Assembly (NCBI RefSeq): GCF_014207375.1 | Contig: NZ_JACHEE010000001.1 | Span: forward strand, 124,001 to 188,000 | Origin: Arthrobacter sp. AZCC_0090 | GTDB taxonomy: Bacteria; Actinomycetota; Actinomycetes; Actinomycetales; Micrococcaceae | Direction: 5' to 3' | DNA length: 64,000 nt | Shown here: in pieces, positions 25,962 through 33,896 of the stretch | Layout of the letters: every line of letters starts with the position of its first letter | How positions within the stretch are numbered: the first letter of the stretch is position 1 | Position numbers and translations under genes: made by a program | Notes under the pieces: model-generated | Database searches by the model: none | What the model saw: the letters and a program-made list of their open reading frames with translations, nothing else | What the model was told of the DNA's origin: nothing

Positions 25962-26615
25962 TTGGTTAACAATCACCCCGACAACTGGTTCGCCGATGAC
26001 TTCTTCAAGGTCCCGGTCATCGCAGTGCTCCGCGGACTCACCCCCGCCGAAGCCGTCAAGTCCGCCACACGGGCCTGGGACGCCGGCGTCGAGCACGTCG
26101 AAGTCACTATCGAAACACCCGAAGCCGTGCCGACCCTTGCCGTCGTGGCCAGCGCAGCAGCCGAGAGAGGTGCCGCCGTCGGTGCCGGAACCATCATCCA
26201 TATCGAACAACTGGACGTGGCAGCATCTGCAAACGCATCGTTCACCGTCTCGCCCGGCCTGGATGAAGGCGTCCTCCGGGGAAGTATCCTCCGCGGCATC
26301 CCGCACCTCCCCGGTGTGGCCACCCCAAGCGAAATACTCCGGGCCAAAGCCCTTGGATTGACCTGGCTCAAGGCCTTCCCCGCTTCCCTGCTCGGACCCG
26401 AATGGATCAAAGCCATGAAAGGGCCCTTCCCCAACGTCCAGTTTGTAGGCACCGGAGGCATGAAAGCGGTTACGGCCCGTGACTACCTGTCCGCCGGACT
26501 CAGCGTCGTCGGACTAAGCTCCGACTTCTCTTCCGATGACGGAGCCGATGCGGTTCGCGACCTTTTGGCGAGGTTCACTACCAGCGGCTTTCAAGCTACC
26601 AAGTCCAGCCACTAA
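25962..26615 (+). CDS. eda: 2-keto-3-deoxy-6-phosphogluconate aldolase
   Basis: The product is 217 aa, starting at TTG 25962 because no ATG or GTG fits and GAGAG lies upstream. Motifs of the class I KDPG/KHG aldolase barrel are intact: R24 in 'VLRGLTPAEA', E51 in 'VTIETPEA', 'VGAGTI', 'VSPGLDEGV', 'PGVATPSEI' and the Schiff-base Lys137 in 'WLKAFPAS'. It splits KDPG into pyruvate and glyceraldehyde 3-phosphate. Its last 102 bases overlap the 3' end of the convergent ferredoxin gene. Confidence 0.85.
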   Translation: MVNNHPDNWFADDFFKVPVIAVLRGLTPAEAVKSATRAWDAGVEHVEVTIETPEAVPTLAVVASAAAERGAAVGAGTIIHIEQLDVAASANASFTVSPGLDEGVLRGSILRGIPHLPGVATPSEILRAKALGLTWLKAFPASLLGPEWIKAMKGPFPNVQFVGTGGMKAVTARDYLSAGLSVVGLSSDFSSDDGADAVRDLLARFTTSGFQATKSSH

Positions 26616-26903
26616 GGGGTGGTCCTGACCGAGGTTCCCCAGGCCGGATGCTCCTTGCGGTGATCCGAGTTCCTCGAAGAAGTCCACGTTGGCCCTGACA
26701 TAGTCGGCCCACTCATCCGGAACGTCGTCCGAGTAGTAAATCGCCTCGACCGGGCACACTGGATCGCAGGCTCCGCAGTCCACGCATTCAGACGGGTGGA
26801 TGTACAGCGAGCGTTCGCCTTCGTAGATGCAGTCCACCGGGCATTCGTCGATGCAGGCTTTGTCCTTGACGTCCACCCAGGGCTGGGCGATCACGTAGGT
26901 CAT
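26514..26903 (-). CDS. fdxA: seven-iron ferredoxin with replaced C-terminus
   Basis: The product is 129 aa from ATG 26903. 'ACIDECPVDCIY' and 'CVDCGACDPVCPVEAI' give the [3Fe-4S] and [4Fe-4S] cysteines of actinobacterial FdxA/FdxC proteins, which donate electrons to redox enzymes. Usual length is about 107-110 aa. Here the normal tail '...GNLGQDHPLVAG' continues for about 30 further residues read from the opposite strand of the aldolase gene. No ribosome site is found upstream, where a dehydrogenase remnant adjoins. Both ends therefore look like recombination joints and expression is doubtful. Confidence 0.75.
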   Translation of the reverse strand: MTYVIAQPWVDVKDKACIDECPVDCIYEGERSLYIHPSECVDCGACDPVCPVEAIYYSDDVPDEWADYVRANVDFFEELGSPQGASGLGNLGQDHPLVAGLGSLKAAGSEPRQKVANRIGSVIGREVGA

Positions 26904-26916
26904 GGCGCGCCACACA

Positions 26917-27039
26917 GGTGTAAACGGTCTTGCCCCAGGTGAAGAAGTCCGGTGCGGACCTGCCCTGCTCGCGGAAGGTGTTGGTGGAGGAGTCTTTCAC
27001 GCCGCCGAACGGTACGTGGTTGATCGTCGCTTTGTGTCC
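26917..27039 (-). pseudogene. C-terminal remnant of an aldehyde dehydrogenase
   Basis: About 41 codons read as the end of an aldehyde dehydrogenase of the ketoglutarate-semialdehyde type: 'INHVPFGGVKDSSTNTFREQG' region, then 'DFFTWGKTVYT'. The rest of the gene, its nucleophile Cys and its stop are missing. It abuts the ferredoxin start on one side and an opposite-strand transporter remnant on the other. Confidence 0.65.
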
Positions 27040-27040
27040 C

Positions 27041-27463
27041 ACGTACCAGCAGATCGGCGGTGCCGCCGGCGTCATCCTCCTGGCCTGCCGCATCGTGCAG
27101 GGCATCTCCACCGCCGTTGAAGCGCCCCTTTCCACCGCGCACGCCGTGGAACTGGTTCCCGTGGGGCGCGAAGGGTTCGCCGCGGTCCTCCTGGGCGGCT
27201 CGGTTGTCCTGGTCCTGAACATGACCCTGTACAACGTCGTCACCAGTTCCCTGATGCCGAAATCCTGCCGTGGCGCCGGAACTGCCCTCGGGTACGGAAT
27301 TGGCGTGGCCCTCTTCGGCGGCACGGCGTCTTACCTTCTGGTCTGGCTCCAGTCACTGAATGCATCGTGGATCTTCCCGGTTTACGTCGCCGTCCTGTCC
27401 GTGTTGAGCATAGTGTTCTACGTGCTCGCGCGGCGGAAGAGCGGCATCTTCATTGGAAGCTAG
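27041..27463 (+). pseudogene. internally deleted MHS-family MFS transporter remnant
   Basis: An open frame of about 140 codons joins an N-terminal-half segment ('ACRIVQGISTAVEAPLST', helix 4 region) directly to a C-terminal-half segment ('MTLYNVVTSSLMP', 'GTALGYGIGVALFGGTASYL', 'RRKSGIFIGS'). Roughly 200 middle residues and all of the N-terminus are absent. MHS transporters import carboxylic acids such as 2-oxoglutarate. It cannot work as a carrier. Confidence 0.65.
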
Positions 27464-27514
27464 GAGCGCGCGTGAATGCTCTTCACCTAGGCCGTTATGG
27501 TTCTGGGGGTGCTT

Positions 27515-27976
27515 GTGATCTCTTTTGAACTCGGCGAATTCGATGTGGAGCTCTACAGCGCGGCCCGTCAGCTGCTCCTCTCGGCTCATCACAGTGAGAA
27601 CCATCGTGTGGCCGCTGCCATGCGGGGGGCCTCAGGGGCCATTTACCTGGGCCTTCACCTAGGTTCAAAGCGAATCAACGTATGCGCCGAATCCAGCGCC
27701 CTGGCCAATGCCCGGATGGCGCAGGAACCATCGATCCACTCGGTGGTCGCCGTCAGTATGGACGAACGCGGAGAGCCCCAGGTTACCAAGCCTTGCGGCG
27801 TTTGCCGGGAGCTGCTTCGAAACTACGGGCCCGAGGCACGTGTCCTGGTTGATGCCGGGGGAGACGGCGGAACTGTCAGCCTTGAGGATCTTCTGCCTTA
27901 TCCCTGGATGCGGGCCACGGAAACCGAATGGACCACCCGTTCGCCAGGGATCGGGACTCGCGACCCGGCCCGTTAG
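27515..27976 (+). CDS. cytidine-deaminase-like zinc hydrolase
   Basis: The product is about 153 aa from GTG 27515 (GGGGG just upstream); ATG 27497 is possible. Zinc site motifs are present as 'NVCAESSALANA' (C-A-E with catalytic Glu) and 'KPCGVCRELLRNYG' (P-C-x-x-C), the order found in homotetrameric cytidine deaminases. It may salvage cytidine or deaminate a related base. The chain is slightly longer than usual at the C-terminus. It stands alone next to the recombination scar. Confidence 0.8.
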   Translation: MISFELGEFDVELYSAARQLLLSAHHSENHRVAAAMRGASGAIYLGLHLGSKRINVCAESSALANARMAQEPSIHSVVAVSMDERGEPQVTKPCGVCRELLRNYGPEARVLVDAGGDGGTVSLEDLLPYPWMRATETEWTTRSPGIGTRDPAR

Positions 27977-28064
27977 CCGCGGTGAAAACGCACTAAGGTT
28001 GCTGGAATTCGGCAAAAAACGTCCAGCCTTCAGGACGGTCGACTGAACCCAGCCATCACGTGGA

Positions 28065-28376
28065 CTAATCGGCTTTGAAGCTGCGATTGCGAGTGAGCAA
28101 AGTGCGTCGCAACGATTTCCGGACCGAAGGCGGACCTGTATCCGCGGTGGACGGCGATGAGCTTTCGCCGGCTGATCCGGGTGCGTCCGGCTGGCGAGGA
28201 CATAGATCCGTGATCAGTCCCATCCCTGCGCAGGCCCGCACCTCGCGGATACCCGCCACCGCCGCAGGCTTGGTTTCAAACTCCCGCGAGACGGCCATCA
28301 CGGTCCCGTCGGCGGCCTTCAATCGGAACCTGTACAGTTCGTGAGCATCGACAAACAATTCAAACTTGCCTGCCAT
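28065..28376 (-). CDS. DUF1508 (YegP-like) protein, copy 1
   Basis: The product is 103 aa. ATG 28376 has a perfect GGGGGAGGT site. Residues 3-57 (KFELFVDAHELYRFRLKAAD then GTVMAVSREFETKPAAVAGI) are one DUF1508 module, a small beta-rich fold of unknown function. A basic, low-complexity tail follows. Two other DUF1508-type proteins are encoded at 38775 and 55154; this one and the 55154 copy share 'ECAGMGLVTDLCP'-like ends. Confidence 0.85.
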   Translation of the reverse strand: MAGKFELFVDAHELYRFRLKAADGTVMAVSREFETKPAAVAGIREVRACAGMGLITDLCPRQPDAPGSAGESSSPSTADTGPPSVRKSLRRTLLTRNRSFKAD

Positions 28377-28595
28377 CGCTGACCTCCCCCAAGTCGAGGA
28401 CGATAGTCCTCTATGGGACCGTACCGGGGAGTCGCGAAAAAGCAAAGCACCCTTAGCGTCGCCCTGATGCGCCACACGGCTCGGTCCTGGGCTTGCGGTT
28501 GCCGGATGGCCTGCTGGCGTGTAACTTTGGCGATGCCAAGTAGGCTTAGTATTACCCGCCACCGCCGGGTTCGCGGTTCAGTAGGAGGTACAGCA

Positions 28596-28853
28596 GTGGG
28601 TATCGGATCATCCATCTTCCTTATCGCCATAGGTGCCATTCTGGCTTTCGCGATCCCAGGAGATGTCGTGTCATTCATCGACCTCCATATGGTTGGCTAC
28701 ATCCTCATGGTCGTCGGGGTCATCGGCTTGATCGTTTCCCTCTTCGTGTTCGGCCCACGCCGGACCCGTCGAATCAGCGAAAGCCGCGCCACAGTAGACC
28801 CGGCCACAGGAGAACGAATCGTCACCAGGGACACCCGCGACGGCGGGCTATAG
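28596..28853 (+). CDS. small two-helix membrane protein (DUF6458-like)
   Basis: The product is 85 aa from GTG 28596 with AGGAGG seven bases upstream. 'GIGSSIFLIAIGAILAFAI' and 'VGYILMVVGVIGLIVSLFVFG' are two hydrophobic helices, followed by a charged Arg/Glu tail (FGPRRTRRISESRA). The pattern is typical of a small actinobacterial membrane protein family. Function is unknown. Its stop is 10 bases from the next gene. Confidence 0.75.
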   Translation: MGIGSSIFLIAIGAILAFAIPGDVVSFIDLHMVGYILMVVGVIGLIVSLFVFGPRRTRRISESRATVDPATGERIVTRDTRDGGL

Positions 28854-28862
28854 CATCGAGGC

Positions 28863-29201
28863 ATGACCAAATACCTCATCTCCTTCCCGAGCGAAGCCCT
28901 GGTGCTCACCGACGATGAGTTTCCGATCGTCTCTGCCGAAGCCCACGCTGTGATCGAGGAGGCGAAGGCTGCCGGCGTCTACGTATTCGGCGGCGGGATC
29001 GATGAAGAAGTCGATCCCGTGCTGGTTTCCGCCGACGGCTCGGTGAGCACCGGGATCTATCCGGGCTCCGAACTCAAGGGTGGGTTCACCGTTCTGGAGC
29101 TGCCGACGCGCGCGGACGCGGTCGAGTGGGCGAGGAAGATCGCGGTGGCCTGCCGTTGCTCGCAGGAGCTCCGAGAGTTCATGTACGACCCGCAAAGCTA
29201 G
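28863..29201 (+). CDS. YCII-related (DGPF-type) domain protein
   Basis: The product is 112 aa. 'KYLISFPSEALVLTDDE', 'VIEEAKAAGVYVFGGGIDEE' and 'GGFTVLELPTRADAVEWARKIA' give the YCII/DGPF ferredoxin-like fold. In actinobacteria such proteins often pair with ECF sigma factors, but none is adjacent here. Probably cytoplasmic. Role is unknown. Confidence 0.75.
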   Translation: MTKYLISFPSEALVLTDDEFPIVSAEAHAVIEEAKAAGVYVFGGGIDEEVDPVLVSADGSVSTGIYPGSELKGGFTVLELPTRADAVEWARKIAVACRCSQELREFMYDPQS

Positions 29202-29226
29202 CTTTCGTCAGCTCCGGCGCTGGTTC

Positions 29227-30525
29227 TTAGCCGCCGTTACCCTTGCCGTTGCCCTTGTGGCGCCCTGGGGCCGGTGCCACAGGAACCGGCGCAACCGGCG
29301 TCGATGTCTCAACGCTCGGTGAGGGCGTCGGCGTTGAAGTGCTCGGGGCGGGTGTTGCCGTGACGGACGGCTCCGGGGCGGAGGGAGGGGGTGGCTGGAA
29401 GGCGCTCACACCAACGATCACCAGGGCGCTGGTAAGAAGTGCAGCGCCGACGGCCCACGCCGATCTGCGCGCGCGGCTTAGGGGTTTCCCCCGCCATTGG
29501 CGCCTGCTTCGTACGGGCGGCACGACGACGGTACTGTCGCCCCCGCTTTCGCCCGCCGTTGCCACAGGCTGAACGCGCGTCTGGACGTCTGCTTTGGCCG
29601 TGCGGGGCGGGCGGTCGGGCATACGGGGAAGGGTCTGCGTGGCTCCGTTGGCGCCAGCGGGCGTCGCTGCGGGGACGCCGGAACCGAAGGCGCTCCGGAG
29701 TGCTTGCTCAACCTCTAGTGCGCCTGGCCGTTCAGAAGGCGGGGTCGATGTCATGGCGGTGAGGAGGTCAACCCACTGTGTCCCAAGGGCCTCCGGGACA
29801 CGGGGCGGGCGGTGGAGCCTCGCAACGGCCGACTCGACACTCGTCCCCGGGTACTCGAGCTTTCCGGTCAGGCATTCGAGGAGGAGAAGTCCGAGGGAAT
29901 AGATGTCGCTTGCCGGGCCGAGTGCAGAGCCGGTTGCCTGTTCCGGACTCAGGTATGCGGCGGTTCCCACAGTGGTGCCCGTCGCTGTCAGGCGCGTTCC
30001 CTCGATGATGCGGGCGATTCCGAAGTCGGTGAGCTTGGACCGGATGGGGGATCCTACGGGGGCATCGGCCATGAGGACATTGGCAGGTTTGATGTCGCGG
30101 TGGATGATCCCACGCCCATGGACGTATTCCAGCGCCGAAGCCAGATCTGCTCCGATGTGGGCTACGTCCTGGGCTGCCAGCGGTCGCTCCCGCAATCTGG
30201 CATACAGGTCTGGACCGTGAATCAGTTCCATGGCGAGGAATGTCCGGGGTTGCTCAGGGTCTCGATGGTCGGTACCGGCGTCGAAGAGAGTGACGAGTGA
30301 CGGATGGTTGAATGTCGCCAGGAGGCGCATCTCGTTTTCATGCCGGGCAAGCTCGTCCGGCCTTCCCAGCACGGGAGCAAAGAGCTTCAGCGCCACGTCG
30401 CGGCCCAGCCTCTCATCCTGCGCCCGGTACACCGACGCCGTCGCGCCGCGGCCGATGAGGGTCCCCAGCCTGTATCGCTCGGCGACCAAGGTCCCTGGTT
30501 GTCCCGTGATAGGACCATCCAGCAC
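29227..30525 (-). CDS. membrane serine/threonine protein kinase (PknB-like)
   Basis: The product is about 432 aa. GTG 30525 is favoured because GAGG is 7 nt upstream; GTG 30531 is in frame. The kinase domain (about 15-270) has the G-loop 'IGRGATASVYRA', Lys in 'VALKLF', 'GIIHRDIKPANVL' and 'KLTDFGIARI', and an activation segment 'TVGTAAYLSPEQATG'. A Pro/Thr linker leads to one transmembrane helix near 350-370 (AVGAALLTSALVIVGVSAF), then an extracytoplasmic Pro/Ser/Thr-rich tail ending in Gly/Lys repeats. No PASTA repeats are present. An active Hanks-type kinase without an obvious sensor domain. Confidence 0.85.
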   Translation of the reverse strand: MLDGPITGQPGTLVAERYRLGTLIGRGATASVYRAQDERLGRDVALKLFAPVLGRPDELARHENEMRLLATFNHPSLVTLFDAGTDHRDPEQPRTFLAMELIHGPDLYARLRERPLAAQDVAHIGADLASALEYVHGRGIIHRDIKPANVLMADAPVGSPIRSKLTDFGIARIIEGTRLTATGTTVGTAAYLSPEQATGSALGPASDIYSLGLLLLECLTGKLEYPGTSVESAVARLHRPPRVPEALGTQWVDLLTAMTSTPPSERPGALEVEQALRSAFGSGVPAATPAGANGATQTLPRMPDRPPRTAKADVQTRVQPVATAGESGGDSTVVVPPVRSRRQWRGKPLSRARRSAWAVGAALLTSALVIVGVSAFQPPPPSAPEPSVTATPAPSTSTPTPSPSVETSTPVAPVPVAPAPGRHKGNGKGNGG

Positions 30526-30688
30526 GCCCACACCTCGCTTTCCTCGAACTGACGGAGCCCGTACAGTCTAGGCATACGTGCTAGCCGTTGACATACATCC
30601 CCGCTGAAGTAATCGTCCGGCCCGGTCGAAAGGTTACGTTTCGTCCTGCACCACCGCAGAAGCGTCGGCCGCGTGCAGGGCCCTCCCG

Positions 30689-31162
30689 CTAGTTGCTTGT
30701 CCCGCTCCGCGCGTCCTGCCTCTCCCCACGGCGGGCCAGCTCAAGGGTTTTCGAAATGACGGCCACGCGCTGCTCCACCATTGCGTGCGGAGGGGCAGCA
30801 ACCTTGATTCCCCGAAAATTCTTGCCGCTCGCCAGACCTGCGGCGCGCAAGCATTCCTCCATGCGGTCCACCGTCAGGAGGGACGAAGTCTCAAGGGCAT
30901 CCAGGCCCGCGACGGATTCGACGTACGGACCGGCGTGCCTCCCCGTACGGGTGCGGGAGGAACATACATCGGCCCAGGCCGCACCGTAACGGGTGTCAAC
31001 CCTTGCGCAGCCTGACAGCACAAACCCTCCGAGGAGGTCACCCCCGCGCAGGAAGTTGATGTGCTCCAGAGCGGCGTCCGGTCTGCGTTGCTCAACGACT
31101 GAACGGCCCCAATTGACGGCAATGCCGATGGACCGGCCACTTGACTCGTTCACCTGATGCAT
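30689..31162 (-). CDS. hypothetical protein
   Basis: The product is 157 aa; AGCGGAGACA precedes ATG 31162. It has a mixed alpha/beta look (e.g. 'SIGIAVNWGRSVVEQRRPDA', 'VAAPPHAMVEQRVAVISKTLELARRGE'), a few Cys and no recognised motif or membrane segment. It lies directly upstream of the broken recombinase, 10 bases from its end, in the same direction. Confidence 0.5.
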   Translation of the reverse strand: MHQVNESSGRSIGIAVNWGRSVVEQRRPDAALEHINFLRGGDLLGGFVLSGCARVDTRYGAAWADVCSSRTRTGRHAGPYVESVAGLDALETSSLLTVDRMEECLRAAGLASGKNFRGIKVAAPPHAMVEQRVAVISKTLELARRGERQDARSGTSN

Positions 31163-31172
31163 TGTCTCCGCT

Positions 31173-31631
31173 TCAACCTGGAGCGGGAGAAATCCCGGGC
31201 TGCTTGCCTTTCAGCCGCCCCTTCGCTTTTGCGACCGCCATGCCCTCACGGGTGCGCATCCGGATCAGGTCCGCCTCGAACTCGGCCACCATTCCCAGGA
31301 CGTTGAACAGCAGCCGGCCTACCGGGTCGGTGGGGTCGTCGGTCTTGCCCCCGAGACTAAGCACTACCCCTTTGCCCGTCAGCTCGTCGGCAATGTCCCT
31401 AGCATCAGAGAGGGAGCGCGTCAGCCGGTCGAGCTTGGTCACCACGAGCGTATCACCGCTTCGGCACGCCGCCATCGCTTCACGGAGCCCAGGGCGCACC
31501 CGATTCGCTCCGGTAAGTCCGTGATCAACGAAGATCTGGGCCTCCTCTACACCCAGAGCAAGGAGGGCATTGCGTTGAGCGGTAAGGTCCTGGTCGTTTG
31601 TCGAGACCCGGGCTGACCAAGTGGTCTACAT
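31173..31631 (-). pseudogene. serine recombinase (resolvase/invertase), broken at both ends
   Basis: The catalytic domain is recognisable: 'SARVSTNDQDLTAQRNALLAL' with the nucleophile Ser, 'FVDHGLTGANRVRPGL', 'LVVTKLDRLTRSLSDARDI' and 'MVAEFEADLIRMRTREGMA'. At the N-terminus the expected start is ATG followed at once by TAG (31631-31626), and no other start precedes the nucleophile. At the C-terminus the DNA-binding helix-turn-helix after 'GRLKGKQPGISPAPG' is missing. It therefore cannot make a working recombinase unless a non-standard start is used. Confidence 0.75.
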
Positions 31632-31758
31632 TCCGTCCGCAGCAGGAATCGAGTATTCGCTACTCGGGCGCAGAAGGGTCGGCGGCGATAGGCTTTGATC
31701 ACCCATGACGGCAGAGTCAGGTGGGGACGCTTTTCCGCGACAACGCGAAAGGAATGAA

Positions 31759-31917
31759 ATGATCATCCTCGGAGTCGTTCTGCTGATCGCCGGCTGGCTA
31801 CTCAACATCGGCATCCTCAGCACCATCGGCTGGATTTTGCTGGCCATCGGCGTCATCCTGCTTATTCTCGGCGCGCTCAACCGCCCCGTCATGGGCGGGC
31901 GCCGATACTGGTACTAG
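31759..31917 (+). CDS. small hydrophobic membrane protein (DUF6131-like)
   Basis: The product is 52 aa. ATG 31759 follows AAAGGAATGAA. Almost the whole chain is two hydrophobic segments (MIILGVVLLIAGWLLNI and GWILLAIGVILLILGAL) with a short 'GGRRYWY' tail, matching small actinobacterial membrane proteins. Function unknown. Confidence 0.75.
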   Translation: MIILGVVLLIAGWLLNIGILSTIGWILLAIGVILLILGALNRPVMGGRRYWY

Positions 31918-31930
31918 CACGCGCGCGTGC
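31917..31930. repeat. alternating purine-pyrimidine palindrome
   Basis: GCACGCGCGCGTGC, a perfect 14-bp palindrome, overlaps the end of the small membrane gene. The next 290 bases (31931-32218) hold only a weak minus-strand frame ('ASVEEKIARGLQDGLNNGALF') without start signal or family. Confidence 0.6.
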
Positions 31931-32218
31931 GCTGGCCGCGCGAACTCGCGAAGCGCCAGGATGCCCATACGGGGCCCGTGACGGGGTTGCTTGCCGTTGT
32001 CGATGAACAGGGCGCCGTTGTTCAGGCCGTCCTGGAGGCCGCGGGCGATCTTCTCTTCCACCGACGCTCGGAAGATCATCAGGACGACGACTCCGGGGAA
32101 TAGGCCCGCCAACTGTGCGGCAGCCGATCCTCGAACGGATGTCAAAACCCGCCAAACCGGGCTGTGAAAAAGTCACCAATCTCTACAGACAGTCACACGG
32201 AAGCGATGACGTTCGTCC

Positions 32219-32908
32219 TTATCGCAAGGGCTCCTGCGTGAGAGCGGGGAGGATGGCGGCGACGGCTTCTTCGGCTTTGGTCCGGGCATTGGGCACGTCG
32301 TCGCGACCTTCGAACGCGGCGAGGAATCCTTGATGGAAAGCAACTCCGATGAGGAGCTGGGACACTGAGGCGGTGTTGCTCGCCGCGGCGACGCGTCCGG
32401 CGTCTCGTTCTGCGTTCAGGTAAGCCTTGAGGCTGCGAACCGGTCCGGCTGGCCCGTATCCGCGGTTCGTTACTCCCGTGCGGTGTTGGGCGAGAAGTTC
32501 CGGGGATCCGAAGATGGATGCTGCCATGGGAAAGGTCTGCACGAAGAATTCCATGAGCTGCTGGACAATTCGGGTGAGGTTCTCGGCAAGGTCTCCGCTC
32601 CCGGGGGTCTGGAGCTGAAGCTGTACAGCGGGGGTCCGCTCCTTCAAGACCAGAAGGAATAGCTCTTGTTTGTCGGCGAAGTGCTTGTAGAGCATGGCCT
32701 CGGAGTAGCCGGCGGCGGCTGCGATCAATTTGGTCGTGGTCTTCGCCAGGCCCTTCTCGCGCATCACGGTCGCGGCGGCGTCGAGGATCCGTTCACGCGG
32801 GCTGCAGGCGTGCCGGCAACCTTGCCAGCCATGAAAAACGGAGAACCCTCTCAGGGGTAAGGACCCGCCGCCGTAAAAGGAGAGAGGGCAGATGGCTGCA
32901 GAGAACAT
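32219..32908 (-). CDS. TetR-family regulator with disrupted N-terminus
   Basis: The frame holds a helix-turn-helix 'RERILDAAATVMREKGLAKTTTKLIAAAAGYSEAMLYKHFADKQ' region and a ligand/dimer domain to 'LPALTQEPLR'. The only in-frame ATG (32908) is inside the divergent neighbour and has no site. In another frame ATG 32832 gives 'MAGKVAGTPA', a typical TetR lead-in, that would join the helix-turn-helix after a one-base change near 32800. The gene is therefore probably frameshifted or its start misread. Family is certain; function is doubtful. Confidence 0.7.
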   Translation of the reverse strand: MFSAAICPLSFYGGGSLPLRGFSVFHGWQGCRHACSPRERILDAAATVMREKGLAKTTTKLIAAAAGYSEAMLYKHFADKQELFLLVLKERTPAVQLQLQTPGSGDLAENLTRIVQQLMEFFVQTFPMAASIFGSPELLAQHRTGVTNRGYGPAGPVRSLKAYLNAERDAGRVAAASNTASVSQLLIGVAFHQGFLAAFEGRDDVPNARTKAEEAVAAILPALTQEPLR

Positions 32909-33398
32909 GGAACCGGTGGAGATATCGACCCGTTTCCGCCCAGGGGAATGGACTGAAGCGAGCCTGGCGGCTCTGACCGCCTCCTACCGGGAAAAGATCA
33001 GGGCCATGGGTGCGGCGCCAGAAGACATTGTCACGCACATCGACCGGGGCACGAATGGCTCCGTGGCTGTCTCCGTCAGCTGGGATCCCGGCGCAGGCCA
33101 AGCTGCCGCCAACGCCGACGCCACGGATCTCCCAACAGCCGGGACCTCTGTTACAGGAAGTCCCGAGGTCGCCCGGGGCTTCGGGGAAGACATCCCGCCA
33201 GGAGAAATCACCGAGGACGCCAAAGGGCTGGGCGCCGTTCTCGGAGATGCCGACAGGTCCGCAATCGATGAACCGCCCGGAGACCCTCGCACCATTGCCT
33301 CTTCGGATGAGGACGAGGCAATGGAGACCTTCACAAGGCGCACGGATGAAGAAGGAAAACCGTATCTCGAGGACACAGAGCCCGGGACAACAGAGTGA
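32892..33398 (+). CDS. acidic, largely disordered hypothetical protein
   Basis: The product is 168 aa with AAAGGAGAGAG before ATG 32892. Residues 1-60 may fold ('EWTEASLAALTASYREKIRAMGA'). The remainder is rich in Asp, Glu, Gly, Pro and Thr and looks unstructured. There is no recognised domain. It is divergent from the TetR-like gene, whose control region it may share. Confidence 0.6.
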   Translation: MAAENMEPVEISTRFRPGEWTEASLAALTASYREKIRAMGAAPEDIVTHIDRGTNGSVAVSVSWDPGAGQAAANADATDLPTAGTSVTGSPEVARGFGEDIPPGEITEDAKGLGAVLGDADRSAIDEPPGDPRTIASSDEDEAMETFTRRTDEEGKPYLEDTEPGTTE

Positions 33399-33896
33399 TC
33401 CGTTGAGGGCAGCGCCCTGCTTCCTTCCACACGTCCACATGTTGCAGGCTCTGCGCAGGATCCCGGGCGCCTTCCAGCGGCGCGGCCCTCGCAGGAACCG
33501 TCGCGCTGTGTCCGTCCGGCCGCGACCACCGCAACCGGCATCCCTCATGACAACCATGGTTGTGCTAGCTAGCCCTCGGTATGAGCTTTGACTGAATCAC
33601 TCAACGAGGAGAAGGTAGAGGTTCGAGGACCCGATCGAGTGTGAAATCGAAAGATTGCAGATCCCCGGTTGCCTGCCGAAGGTCTGGAACACCTCTTCGA
33701 AATCGCACTCGCTGCCGGGACGGGGAGGATCGCATGCTCCAGAATCATTCGATCAGCTTCTCACGATCGTCCGGTTGAGGATCCCGATACGTGCGTGCTA
33801 GGTGTGAGAAGGGCGTAGCGTGTCTCTCAAATGGCGGGTCCAGGCGATGACGGCGTGGCGGCGACGTTCGAGGTGCTATGACCGCTGCGGGCTGCT
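33399..33896. other. 498-base stretch without a convincing gene
   Basis: No frame here has a ribosome site with gene-like codon use. The middle (33590-33860) is lower in GC than its neighbours and broken by stops in all frames. No repeat or RNA gene is recognised. Confidence 0.5.

Noticed and set aside
31798..32145. Minus-strand frame 'ASVEEKIARGLQDGLNNGALF'
   Set aside because: Gene-like in places but overlaps the small membrane gene, lacks a start signal and matches no family I know.
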